Shown in pieces: positions 36,226 through 43,478 of a stretch of DNA of 64,000 nt. Source of the DNA: F23-D06 sp963643165. Its GTDB lineage: Bacteria; Bacteroidota; Bacteroidia; Bacteroidales; WCHB1-69. The DNA lies in NCBI GenBank assembly GCA_963643165.1, contig CAVIJD010000003.1:28745-92744 (forward strand). The letters run 5' to 3'. Under the pieces are notes generated by a model. That model was not told the origin of the DNA, made no database searches, and saw nothing but the letters and a program-made list of their open reading frames with translations. Each line of letters starts with the position of its first letter. The stretch's first letter is position 1. The translations under genes were made by a program, and so were the position numbers.

Positions 36226-36247
36226 AGTAAAACGGTTGAGCTAAGGC

Positions 36248-36291
36248 AAAAAGAGAAGAGCGCGACCCATGGGTCGCGCTCTTCTCTTTTT
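36248..36291. terminator. Strong bidirectional terminator, 22-bp perfect palindrome
   Basis: Arms 36248-36269 and 36270-36291 are perfectly complementary (AAAAAGAGAAGAGCGCGACC... core CCCATGGG), with A- and T-runs at the outer ends. It lies between convergent genes ending at 36225 and 36307. Confidence 0.9.
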
Positions 36292-36306
36292 GTGTCAAGC
36301 AGCCGT

Positions 36307-37299
36307 TCATGGCTGTTCTGCCGTCTCTTTTTCGGAAAGGCTTTTCAGTTCGCCTTTGAGTTTGTGTACGTCTTCGTAAAGGGTGGCCAGATTCTTGACA
36401 TAGATCATCTCTTTCCATTTCTTCTGCGCATCTACGGCTGGGATGCCGAACAATGTCGTGCCCTCTTCAGTCACATTCTTGTCGATGGCGGAGAGCGCAA
36501 GGAGCGTCGTGTTCTTGGCCACATAAAGGTCCTTGTTCACGCTTGACTTGGCCCAAATCTTGCAGTCGTCGTCGATAAAGGTGCAGCCCGCAATGCCGCT
36601 TTGTGCGCCCAGCAGGACGCGCTCGCCGATGTGCGTGTCGTGACCGATCTGCACCAGATTGTCGAATTTTGTACCCTTGCCGATGTGCGTGACTCCGGAG
36701 ACGCCTCTGTCGATGCAGCAGTTGCAGCCCACTTCAACATCGTCGCCGATGTAGGTGCTGCCGCAAGACTCCAGTTTTGTCCAATCGTGTCTTTTCTGAA
36801 AATAGCAGGCATCGCCTCCGATAGTGCTGTTAGAGTGGATGATAACCCTGTCGCCGATGACCGTGTCGGCATAAATGCTGACGTTGGAGTGTATGACGCA
36901 ATTCCTCCCTATGCGCACATTCTCACCGATGAACACCAGTGGTTGGATGACCGTGCCTTCGCCTATCACCGCGGTGGGGTGAATGTTGGTGTTTTGAGGG
37001 TGAAAAGCCGTAAAATGCTTCACCACGGAAAGATAATCACGCAATGGGTCGTCGCTTACCAACAGTGTCTTTCCATCGGGGCAATCCATATCTTTTTTGT
37101 CCGTCAAGACGACAGAGGCCTTGCTTTGCAGCACACGGTTATAGTATTTTTCGTTATCGACGAACGTGATGTCCCCCTCCTCCACCGAGTGGAGCTCGTT
37201 GATGCCTGTCACGTTACCGCTATAGGAACCGATAACTTCGACGGGGCAACCGATAATCCGGACTATTTCGTCTAACGAAAGCGGTTTCGGGAATCTCAT
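36307..37299 (-). CDS. LpxD-like N-acyltransferase
   Basis: A 330-aa left-handed beta-helix protein: an N-terminal LpxD domain (SLDEIVRIIGC), then hexapeptide repeats (VIGEGTVIQPLVFIGENVRIG) and DNLVQIGHDTHIGERVLLGAQSGIAG with the catalytic-type His, and a helical C-terminus. LpxD transfers a hydroxyacyl chain to UDP-acylglucosamine in lipid A synthesis. It is paired with efp (3 bp apart) rather than with lpxC-fabZ-lpxA, so it may be a second LpxD-like enzyme; I cannot tell whether it is the main one. Confidence 0.85.
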   Translation of the reverse strand: MRFPKPLSLDEIVRIIGCPVEVIGSYSGNVTGINELHSVEEGDITFVDNEKYYNRVLQSKASVVLTDKKDMDCPDGKTLLVSDDPLRDYLSVVKHFTAFHPQNTNIHPTAVIGEGTVIQPLVFIGENVRIGRNCVIHSNVSIYADTVIGDRVIIHSNSTIGGDACYFQKRHDWTKLESCGSTYIGDDVEVGCNCCIDRGVSGVTHIGKGTKFDNLVQIGHDTHIGERVLLGAQSGIAGCTFIDDDCKIWAKSSVNKDLYVAKNTTLLALSAIDKNVTEEGTTLFGIPAVDAQKKWKEMIYVKNLATLYEDVHKLKGELKSLSEKETAEQP

Positions 37300-37302
37300 C
37301 GA

Positions 37303-37872
37303 TTATTCTTTAACCCGTTCGGAGTATTTGTTGTTTCTTGTGTCAACCTTGATTTTGTCGCCGGTGTTTATGAAAAGCGGCACATAGACTTCGGCTCCGG
37401 TTTCCACCACGGCGCGTTTCAGCGAGTTGGTGGCGGTGTTGCCCTTGATGCCGGGGTCGGACTCGACCACTTCCAGGTCAACGAACGGCGGAAGTTCGCA
37501 GGTCAGCGGCGTGTCGGTGTCGGTATGGTACATCACCTCGACGGTCTGGCCCTCTTTGAGCAGGTCGGGGTTGTTGATCAGGTCTTTCTCGATGGTCAAC
37601 GGCTCGTAAGTTTCAGCGTGCATGAAATTGTAGGTGGTAGGGCCTTCTTTATAAGAAAAGATGTAAGGACGGCGTTCCACGCGCGCAAGGTCAATCTTCA
37701 CGCCTGCGGTGAACGTGTATTCAAGAACTCTGCCGTTGCGGAGATTTTTCAGTTTCGTGCGCACGAAAGCGGGACCTTTGCCCGGTTTCACATGCTGGAA
37801 TTCAACGATTGTCCACAGATCATTGTTATATTCAATGCATAATCCGTTTTTAAAATCAGCTGTCGTTGCCAT
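37303..37872 (-). CDS. efp: Translation elongation factor P
   Basis: A 189-aa three-domain factor that relieves stalling at proline stretches. The loop KPGKGPAFVRTKL carries the lysine at the usual modification position. C-terminal DTRNNKYSERVKE is close to the family's end. A TACTTTTG promoter box precedes it, and the LpxD-like gene follows in the same unit. Confidence 0.96.
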   Translation of the reverse strand: MATTADFKNGLCIEYNNDLWTIVEFQHVKPGKGPAFVRTKLKNLRNGRVLEYTFTAGVKIDLARVERRPYIFSYKEGPTTYNFMHAETYEPLTIEKDLINNPDLLKEGQTVEVMYHTDTDTPLTCELPPFVDLEVVESDPGIKGNTATNSLKRAVVETGAEVYVPLFINTGDKIKVDTRNNKYSERVKE

Positions 37873-37908
37873 AATTATCTAAAATTTTATGAATAAAAAA
37901 ACCGGCGG

Positions 37909-37916
37909 CAAAAGTA
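37909..37916 (-). promoter_or_regulatory. -7 box for efp
   Basis: Minus strand TACTTTTG, 36 nt upstream of the efp ATG at 37872. Confidence 0.5.
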
Positions 37917-37986
37917 CATTTTTTTTCTGTCAGAATGCACCCTCCGATGGCAAGTTGCTGGATGTTTGTTAGTAAGTAACTTGAAA

Positions 37987-38571
37987 TCAGTCTATTACAA
38001 TTTTGTTTTTGGAGATGATTTTTCGCAGGTTGATGAGGGCGTAGCGCATGCGTCCCAAGGCAGTATTGATGCTGACGCCGGTGATTTCGGAAATCTCCTT
38101 GAAACTGTATTCTTGATAGATGCGCATGACCAGCACCTCTTTCTGTTCGGCGGGCAGATAGTCGATGATGCGGCGCAAGTCGCTATAAACCTGTTCCTTT
38201 ATGATTTTCTGCTCAACGGAGTCTTCTTGGGTGCTCAGAACGTCAAAGATGTCGAACTCGCTGCCGTTCTCGAACACGGGCATCCGCTGCAACCGTCTGT
38301 AATAGTCGATTTTAAGGTTGTTGGCGATGCGCATGACCCATTGGAAAAACTTTCCCTCTTCATGGTAGTTGCCGGAACGGATGGTGTTGATGACCTTGAT
38401 GAACGTGTCTTGGAAAATGTCCTCGGCCAACTCTTTGTTCTTGACGGAAATCAGAATGTAGGAGAAGAGGCGCTTCTCGTAACGCATCACCAGCATTTTC
38501 AATGCCGACTCGTCACCAGCCTGATAACGTGCTATCAATTCATTGTCAGTCAACTTCATGACACCATTCAT
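37987..38571 (-). CDS. ECF-type RNA polymerase sigma factor
   Basis: A 194-aa sigma-70 family protein. Region 2 (residues about 10-80) includes AEDIFQDTFIKV and FFQWVMRIANNLKIDYYRR; region 4 (about 125-185) includes LPAEQKEVLVMRIYQEYSFKEISEITGVSINTALGRMRYAL. There is no adjacent anti-sigma gene. An internal start (MKLTDNEL, four residues on) is also possible. It has its own full promoter. Confidence 0.92.
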   Translation of the reverse strand: MNGVMKLTDNELIARYQAGDESALKMLVMRYEKRLFSYILISVKNKELAEDIFQDTFIKVINTIRSGNYHEEGKFFQWVMRIANNLKIDYYRRLQRMPVFENGSEFDIFDVLSTQEDSVEQKIIKEQVYSDLRRIIDYLPAEQKEVLVMRIYQEYSFKEISEITGVSINTALGRMRYALINLRKIISKNKIVID

Positions 38572-38686
38572 AATGGTACTCCTTTCTTTTGTAGGTTTAT
38601 ACTATATTTCTTAAGAAAGTAGATTTTAATCGATAGCCGGTCTCCTTATGCTTTATTGTGTTGTTGATGTTTAAGAATAACAGGCG

Positions 38687-38718
38687 CAAAAATACAACAT
38701 TTTTAATGATTCCGCAAA
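38687..38718 (-). promoter_or_regulatory. Promoter of the ECF sigma gene
   Basis: Minus strand TTTG (38718-38715), 20-nt spacer, TATTTTTG (38694-38687). It leaves a leader of more than 100 nt. The 310-bp gap 38572-38881 holds this and the promoter of the next gene, nothing else seen. Confidence 0.65.
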
Positions 38719-38828
38719 TTTATAACAAAAAAATGTCGAAAAACAAATAATATACATTGTAGTGATTTGATTTTCAGGGTGTTTTAAATAATAACAAAAC
38801 ATCGTGCAAATAAATTTGGCACTTTAGA

Positions 38829-38859
38829 TTTGAATGTCGGGGTAAAATATGTATTTTTG
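38829..38859 (+). promoter_or_regulatory. Promoter of the ZapB-like/zapA unit
   Basis: TTTG at 38829-38832, 19-nt spacer, TATTTTTG at 38852-38859: a full consensus match 22 nt before the ATG. Confidence 0.8.
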
Positions 38860-38881
38860 CACGTCTTTATGTACGGCAAGT

Positions 38882-39169
38882 ATGGCATCGTTTGAGAGCT
38901 TATACAACAAGATAGAATACAATGTGAAAGAGGCGCTTGCAAAGGATGCCGAGTTGAGACGTCAAAACGCGGACTTGCGTCGCCAGAATGAGAATCTGCG
39001 GGCGGAGTGCGAAGAGTTGGAGAAACGGCTGTCGGACATGGAGAGCAAAATGAAAATATTAACGATAACGAATACAATATTAAGCAAAGAAGATAAACAA
39101 AAGACGAAGAAACAGATAAACGATTGGGTACGGGAGATAGACCGATGTGTGGCAATGCTCTCTAAATAG
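38882..39169 (+). CDS. Short coiled-coil protein upstream of zapA (ZapB-like)
   Basis: A 95-aa protein from the ATG at 38882 (MASFESLYNKIEYNV). Most of it is a coiled coil: ELRRQNADLRRQNENLRAE and an EELEKRLSDMESKMKIL segment. It is cotranscribed with zapA 8 bp later, which suggests a role in the division ring, but true homology to ZapB is not shown. Confidence 0.75.
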   Translation: MASFESLYNKIEYNVKEALAKDAELRRQNADLRRQNENLRAECEELEKRLSDMESKMKILTITNTILSKEDKQKTKKQINDWVREIDRCVAMLSK

Positions 39170-39177
39170 AACAGAAA

Positions 39178-39474
39178 ATGGAAGGAGATAGGATTTCGAT
39201 CACAATACAGGTGGCGCAACGACCGATGACGATTGCAATCGAAAAGGAGTGGGAACACTATTTCAGAGAGGCCGAGAAGATAATCAATGACAGTTTTCTG
39301 GAGTTTGCAAAGAGATGGAAATATACAGATCATCAGGATTTATTATCCAAAATATTAGTTGATTTTGTCGTGAAATGGCTGGCAGACGAAGAAAGACTGA
39401 GAAGTTACGATGAGGAGATTGTTCCGATGATGGAATCCCTAAAGGATCTTACAGATAAATTTGAAATTGATTAA
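39178..39474 (+). CDS. zapA: Cell division protein ZapA
   Basis: A 98-aa protein of ZapA type: a beta-rich start (ISITIQVAQRPMTIAIEKEWEHYFREAEKIIND) followed by a long helix with VDFVVKWLADEERL. ZapA binds and bundles FtsZ. Its position just ahead of 6S RNA and rny matches other Bacteroidota. Confidence 0.88.
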   Translation: MEGDRISITIQVAQRPMTIAIEKEWEHYFREAEKIINDSFLEFAKRWKYTDHQDLLSKILVDFVVKWLADEERLRSYDEEIVPMMESLKDLTDKFEID

Positions 39475-39497
39475 AACGTTCTTTGACAAGACATCCC

Positions 39498-39677
39498 GCA
39501 TAAGTCCAGATACGTTTGTTAAACTCAACACATTTTTCAAACGAAGGGGACGCTTACTCGATTAAGAGCAGGCCTGAATCTTAACGGATGGTGCATAACC
39601 CGTGGACGTTCGCGATTGAGTGGCACCTTCAATCATATCAGTCAGGAGTTTTTCGAAACCCTACAGGACTTATGCGG
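39498..39677 (+). ncRNA. ssrS: 6S RNA (Bacteroidales-1 type)
   Basis: A 12-bp perfect closing stem, CCGCATAAGTCC (39498-39509) with GGACTTATGCGG (39666-39677), is followed by a T-run (39678-39684), giving a ~180-nt RNA ending as an intrinsic terminator. Location between zapA and rny is where the Bacteroidales-1 motif, later recognised as 6S RNA, is found. 6S RNA mimics an open promoter and holds housekeeping RNA polymerase. A degenerate promoter (TTTG at 39460, TTTCTTTG at 39480-39487) lies in the 3' end of zapA. Confidence 0.85.
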
Positions 39678-39767
39678 TTTTTTTCTTTCTCACCCGCCCC
39701 AAAGCACTAAAAGACAGACAGAACCAATTTAATTAATTACAAACTATCAAAAATACATCAACAGACA

Positions 39768-41312
39768 ATGACTAACATACTTTGGGTGATTATAAGCGCG
39801 CTGGCCGGTATCGGTATCGGTCTTGTTTTAGCTTACACATTGCTGAAAAACCAGTTCACGAAGTCAGGACGCGAGGTCCTGAAGAAGGCCGAAGAAGACG
39901 GCGAACTGCTCAAGAAGGAGAAGATCCTGCAGGCAAAAGAGAAGTTCCTGCACCTTAAGAGCGAATATGAGAAGACTGTCAATGAGAAGCAGCAGCAGAT
40001 TGCCTCCGCGGAGAACAGGATTAAGCAGAAGGAGAACTCCCTGAGCCAAAAGCAGGAGGACCTGAACCGCAAGAATGCCGAGAATGCTTCGCTGAAAGAG
40101 TCTCTTAACAAGCAACTCCAGGCCGCCAACCAGAAACGGAAGGAACTCGAAGAGCAGACTGCCATACAGAAAGCCAAACTTGAGTCGATAGCCGAGCTGA
40201 CGTCAGAACAGGCCAAGGCTCAACTCATCGAACTGATGCGCGACGAGGCGAAAGCCGATGCCGTCGTGATGATCAAGGATATTGTGGACGAAGCCAAGAA
40301 CACGGCCAATATGGAAGCCAAGAAGATGGTTGTCAATGCTTTGCAACGCACAGGCGTTGAGGTGGCTTTGGAAAATACGGTTTCGGTCTTCAATATCGAG
40401 AACGACGAGATCAAAGGCCGCATCATCGGACGCGAGGGCCGCAACATCCGCACATTGGAGAACCTCACCGGCGTGGACGTCATCATCGACGACTCTCCTG
40501 ACGCTATCCTCCTGTCGAGTTTCGACCCCGTACGTCGCGAGATCGCTCGCCTCTCCCTCCAGAAACTGGTCTCAGACGGTCGAATACATCCGGCACGAAT
40601 CGAAGAGGTGGTGGCCAAGACGAAGAAACAGATTGAACAGGAAATTGCCGAAATCGGAAAGAGAACCTGTATCGACTTGGGCATCAACAATATGCCGCAC
40701 GAACTGATGCGAATGGTCGGCAAGATGCGTTACCGTTCTTCCTACGGCCAGAACTTGCTCCAGCACGCCAAGGAGGTGGCAAACCTCAGCGCTACCATGG
40801 CGGCCGAATTGGGACTGAATGCCAAGATGGCCCGCCGTGCCGGTCTGCTGCACGACATTGGCAAAGTGCCCGACACCGAACCCGAATTGCCGCACGCTCT
40901 CTTTGGCGCACGTCTCGCTGAACAATACAAGGAACGCCCCGAAATCGTGAACGCCATCGGAGCCCACCATGACGAGATGGAGATGACCACGCTGATTGCG
41001 CCGATTGTGCAAGTGTGCGATGCCATATCCGGTGCCCGCCCCGGTGCCCGCAGAGAGGTGGTGGAAGCCTATATGAAACGTCTCAACGACCTTGAGAACC
41101 TCGCGCTCACGTACCCTGGCGTGGTGAAGACTTACGCTATCCAGGCCGGACGCGAACTCCGCGTGATCGTCGGGGCCGAGAAGGTGTCAGACGCTGAAGT
41201 GAACCAGATTTCACTCGACTTGTCAAAGAAGATTCAGAATGAAATGACCTACCCGGGACAAATCAAGATTACCGTAATCCGCGAAACCCGCTCCGTCAAC
41301 TACGCTAGATAA
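39768..41312 (+). CDS. rny: Ribonuclease Y
   Basis: A 514-aa membrane-anchored endoribonuclease starting mRNA decay. N-terminal helix (ILWVIISALAGIGIGLVLAY), long coiled coil about 30-190, KH domain with IKGRIIGREGRNIRTLENLTGVDVIIDDSPD, and HD domain with LLHDIGKVPD and AHHDEMEM. C-terminal end is family-typical (GQIKITVIRETR). Confidence 0.97.
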   Translation: MTNILWVIISALAGIGIGLVLAYTLLKNQFTKSGREVLKKAEEDGELLKKEKILQAKEKFLHLKSEYEKTVNEKQQQIASAENRIKQKENSLSQKQEDLNRKNAENASLKESLNKQLQAANQKRKELEEQTAIQKAKLESIAELTSEQAKAQLIELMRDEAKADAVVMIKDIVDEAKNTANMEAKKMVVNALQRTGVEVALENTVSVFNIENDEIKGRIIGREGRNIRTLENLTGVDVIIDDSPDAILLSSFDPVRREIARLSLQKLVSDGRIHPARIEEVVAKTKKQIEQEIAEIGKRTCIDLGINNMPHELMRMVGKMRYRSSYGQNLLQHAKEVANLSATMAAELGLNAKMARRAGLLHDIGKVPDTEPELPHALFGARLAEQYKERPEIVNAIGAHHDEMEMTTLIAPIVQVCDAISGARPGARREVVEAYMKRLNDLENLALTYPGVVKTYAIQAGRELRVIVGAEKVSDAEVNQISLDLSKKIQNEMTYPGQIKITVIRETRSVNYAR

Positions 41313-41323
41313 AACACACCGTT

Positions 41324-41629
41324 ATGGATACGAATGAACCGAAAACCAAAAGAAAAAGACGATTGTTCATCCTCTTGTATGGGGTCACTTTCGCTTTGTT
41401 CCTTTGTTATACGTTCTTCATTTCGGACCATAACGTCAAAACGCACCACGAACTGAACAAGAAAATCCAGAATCTGGAAGAGAAAATCGTTTATACGAAA
41501 AATCAGGTGGGAAACGTTTACACTTTCGATCAACTTAATGCAGATTCTGTCTTGCTTGAAAAATATGCACGGGAGAATCTCAATATGCACAGAAAGAATG
41601 AGGATGTCTTCATACTGATACACGAATAG
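41324..41629 (+). CDS. Septum formation initiator, DivIC/FtsB-like
   Basis: A 101-aa single-pass membrane protein: a basic cytoplasmic start (KTKRKRR), one membrane helix (LFILLYGVTFALFLCYTFF), then a coiled coil (ELNKKIQNLEEKIVYTKNQ) and EKYARENLNMHRKNEDVFIL at the end, the signature of DivIC/FtsB family. It is 11 bp after rny. Confidence 0.88.
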   Translation: MDTNEPKTKRKRRLFILLYGVTFALFLCYTFFISDHNVKTHHELNKKIQNLEEKIVYTKNQVGNVYTFDQLNADSVLLEKYARENLNMHRKNEDVFILIHE

Positions 41630-41649
41630 GGAATGAAAGGTTCGGCGAT

Positions 41650-42105
41650 ATGAAAGTGCTTATTTTGAACGGCGCAAATCTTGGACAGCTCGGCACCCGG
41701 GAGGTGAACATCTATGGACACCTCTCTTTCGAGGAGTATCTGGAGTGTCTGAGGTCTTTGTATCCCGATGTCGTTTTCGATTATTTCCAGACGGATTCGG
41801 AAGTGGAGTTGACCGGCAGAATAGCCGCCGCCAAGGATTATGAGGGCGTGGTCCTCAATGCCGGAGCTTACACGCACACGTCGGTGTTGCTGGCAGATGC
41901 CGTCCGGACAACCAGTTGCCCCGTGGTTGAGGTACACATCTCGAACCTTTTCGGGCGCGAGCGGTACCGTCGCGAGTCTGTACTCTCCGGCTGCTGCGTC
42001 GGCCTCATCGCCGGCTTCGGCCTCGACAGTTACCGACTCGCTGTCGAAGCCTTGCTGAAAAATCAGTCGGCCACTAAACCTATCAATGAAACAATAGTCT
42101 GCTAA
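41650..42105 (+). CDS. aroQ: Type II 3-dehydroquinate dehydratase
   Basis: A 151-aa shikimate-pathway enzyme converting 3-dehydroquinate to 3-dehydroshikimate. NGANLGQLGTREVNIYG contains the active-site Arg and Tyr, NAGAYTHTS the Asn, EVHISNLF the Glu/His pair and RYRRESVLSG the substrate-binding Arg. The C-terminus has about ten extra residues (SATKPINETIVC). Confidence 0.95.
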   Translation: MKVLILNGANLGQLGTREVNIYGHLSFEEYLECLRSLYPDVVFDYFQTDSEVELTGRIAAAKDYEGVVLNAGAYTHTSVLLADAVRTTSCPVVEVHISNLFGRERYRRESVLSGCCVGLIAGFGLDSYRLAVEALLKNQSATKPINETIVC

Positions 42106-42131
42106 ATTCTAAAAACTTAAATTATACTATT

Positions 42132-42590
42132 ATGAAAAAAGCATTCAGTTTATTAGTCATCCTGTCGTTCCTGTTCGCAGGAAATGCCCAGGAGAATGTC
42201 AACGGCAAGACAAAGAAAGAAAAAGTGCCTGAGATTACATTCGAGAAGCTGGTACACGACTATGGCAATATTCTGCAAGGCGACAACGGCACCTGCGAAT
42301 TTGTCTTCAAGAACACGGGAAAAGCAGATTTGCTGCTGACCAATTGCCGTTCAAGTTGCGGCTGCACTGTCCCCGAATGGCCGAAAGACCCGATCGCACC
42401 GGGCAAGAAGGCTGTCATCAAGGTGAAATACAACACGCAGCGCATCGGTGTCATCAACAAGTCCGTCACGGTTGAGTCCAATGCCGTGAACAACCGCGTG
42501 ATCTTGAGCATCAAGGGCAACGTCTCCACCAAGCCGGTTGAGGCAGCTCCGAGCAACGAGACAACGCCGTTAAAGCAAAACAACCGCTAA
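42132..42590 (+). CDS. DUF1573 secreted protein, copy 1
   Basis: A 152-aa protein with a signal peptide (ends AGNAQ). The mature part is one Ig-like DUF1573 domain: FEKLVHDYGNILQGDNGTCEFVFKN start, then SSCGCTVPEWPKDPIAPGKKAVIKVKY and ESNAVNNRVILSIKGNV. Disulfide-like CGC motif. Function unknown; it is followed 12 bp later by a second copy, and the pair precedes tmRNA. Confidence 0.88.
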   Translation: MKKAFSLLVILSFLFAGNAQENVNGKTKKEKVPEITFEKLVHDYGNILQGDNGTCEFVFKNTGKADLLLTNCRSSCGCTVPEWPKDPIAPGKKAVIKVKYNTQRIGVINKSVTVESNAVNNRVILSIKGNVSTKPVEAAPSNETTPLKQNNR

Positions 42591-42602
42591 ATTTTAATAA
42601 CG

Positions 42603-43007
42603 ATGAAAAGATTAATGATTCTTGGCTGTATGATATGCTGCCTGTTCGCTGTGCAGGCGCAAAGTGCCAAAAAGGCGTCTTCCAGTACTTACAAAGGCAC
42701 TGGCGCTGAAATCAAATTCGAGAATGTGACGGTCGATTTCGGCACGCTGAAAGTCGGCGATGTGAAAGTGGTGACGGTCAAGTTCAAGAATATCGGCAAG
42801 AAACCGCTCATTTTGGACGATGTCATCTCTTCGTGCGACTGCACCACGGCCGACTGGTCAAAGATGCCTGTGATGCCGGGCAAGGAGGGGGTGATCAAAG
42901 CCACCTACACGGCAAAACACACAGGACTTATCAGCAAACGGCTTACGGTTTTGTCGAATGCCAACACAGACAGAATCATTCTGCAACTCAAGGGAGAGGT
43001 GAAGTAG
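42603..43007 (+). CDS. DUF1573 secreted protein, copy 2
   Basis: A 134-aa protein with a signal peptide (ends FAVQAQ) and one DUF1573 domain (FENVTVDFGTLKVGDV, ISSCDCTTADWSKMPVMPGKEGVIKATY). It resembles the preceding gene along its length, so the pair arose by tandem duplication; the first cysteine motif is CDC instead of CGC. It stops 16 bp before the tmRNA 5' end. Confidence 0.88.
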   Translation: MKRLMILGCMICCLFAVQAQSAKKASSSTYKGTGAEIKFENVTVDFGTLKVGDVKVVTVKFKNIGKKPLILDDVISSCDCTTADWSKMPVMPGKEGVIKATYTAKHTGLISKRLTVLSNANTDRIILQLKGEVK

Positions 43008-43023
43008 CGCTGCTCCCTCCTCC

Positions 43024-43416
43024 GGGGCCGTTTGGTTTTGACAGCAAGTTCGGGGGATTGTAAGCAAGTCGGAGTTTGTGAGCCGAATCCGTTAAAAGTC
43101 AACTCTCGATGCCAATAAATGGCGAAACTTCATATTCATTCGCAGCGTAAGCGTTGCGAATCCCGCCGCACAGACAAGGTCTGCAGCCGCGGGCGCTTCC
43201 CCGGAAGTTCCTCGGTCCAACGTCCGGCCCAGAAGTGTCATAAAGGGACTGATAGTCTGTATAGGCTTCGATATACGGGCGAAAACTAAGAAGATACGCG
43301 GCTGCCAGGCCTGTTCCGTGCCATGCGGCCGCCGACAATCCAAACGAGAACTAAACTTGTAGAAAGCAGTCTTGCGGCATGTTTGGACGAGGGTTCGACT
43401 CCCTCCGGCTCCACCA
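43024..43416 (+). ncRNA. ssrA: Transfer-messenger RNA (tmRNA)
   Basis: The 5' end GGGGCCG pairs with CGGCTCC before ACCA at 43416, a tRNA-Ala-like acceptor with encoded CCA. The T-arm GGGTTCGACTCCC stands near the 3' end. The tag frame is at 43121-43147 and reads GETSYSFAA before TAA, comparable to the GET/GEN...LAA tags of other Bacteroidales. Length 393 nt. It rescues stalled ribosomes and marks products for ClpXP. No promoter is visible in the 16-bp gap to the upstream gene. Confidence 0.95.
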
Positions 43417-43421
43417 AAAAA

Positions 43422-43455
43422 GAGCGCGGTGTGTGTCACACACCGCGCTCTTTTT
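43422..43455. terminator. Bidirectional terminator between tmRNA and the dipeptidase
   Basis: GAGCGCGGTGTGTG followed by its perfect complement CACACACCGCGCTC and TTTTT; A-run on the other side. The strong stem can end both convergent transcripts. Confidence 0.92.
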
Positions 43456-43478
43456 GTACTCGTCACTACAGCCTTGCC

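Noticed and set aside
36248..36291. 22-bp perfect palindrome as a possible mobile-element end or protein-binding site
   Set aside because: It lies exactly between two convergent genes with A/T-runs on both sides, which a bidirectional terminator fully explains.
41650..42105. aroQ motifs look unusual (NGANLGQLG, TDSEVEL)
   Set aside because: Actinobacterial type II dehydroquinases have similar NLGRLG and SDSEAQL segments and all catalytic residues are present, so this is within normal variation.
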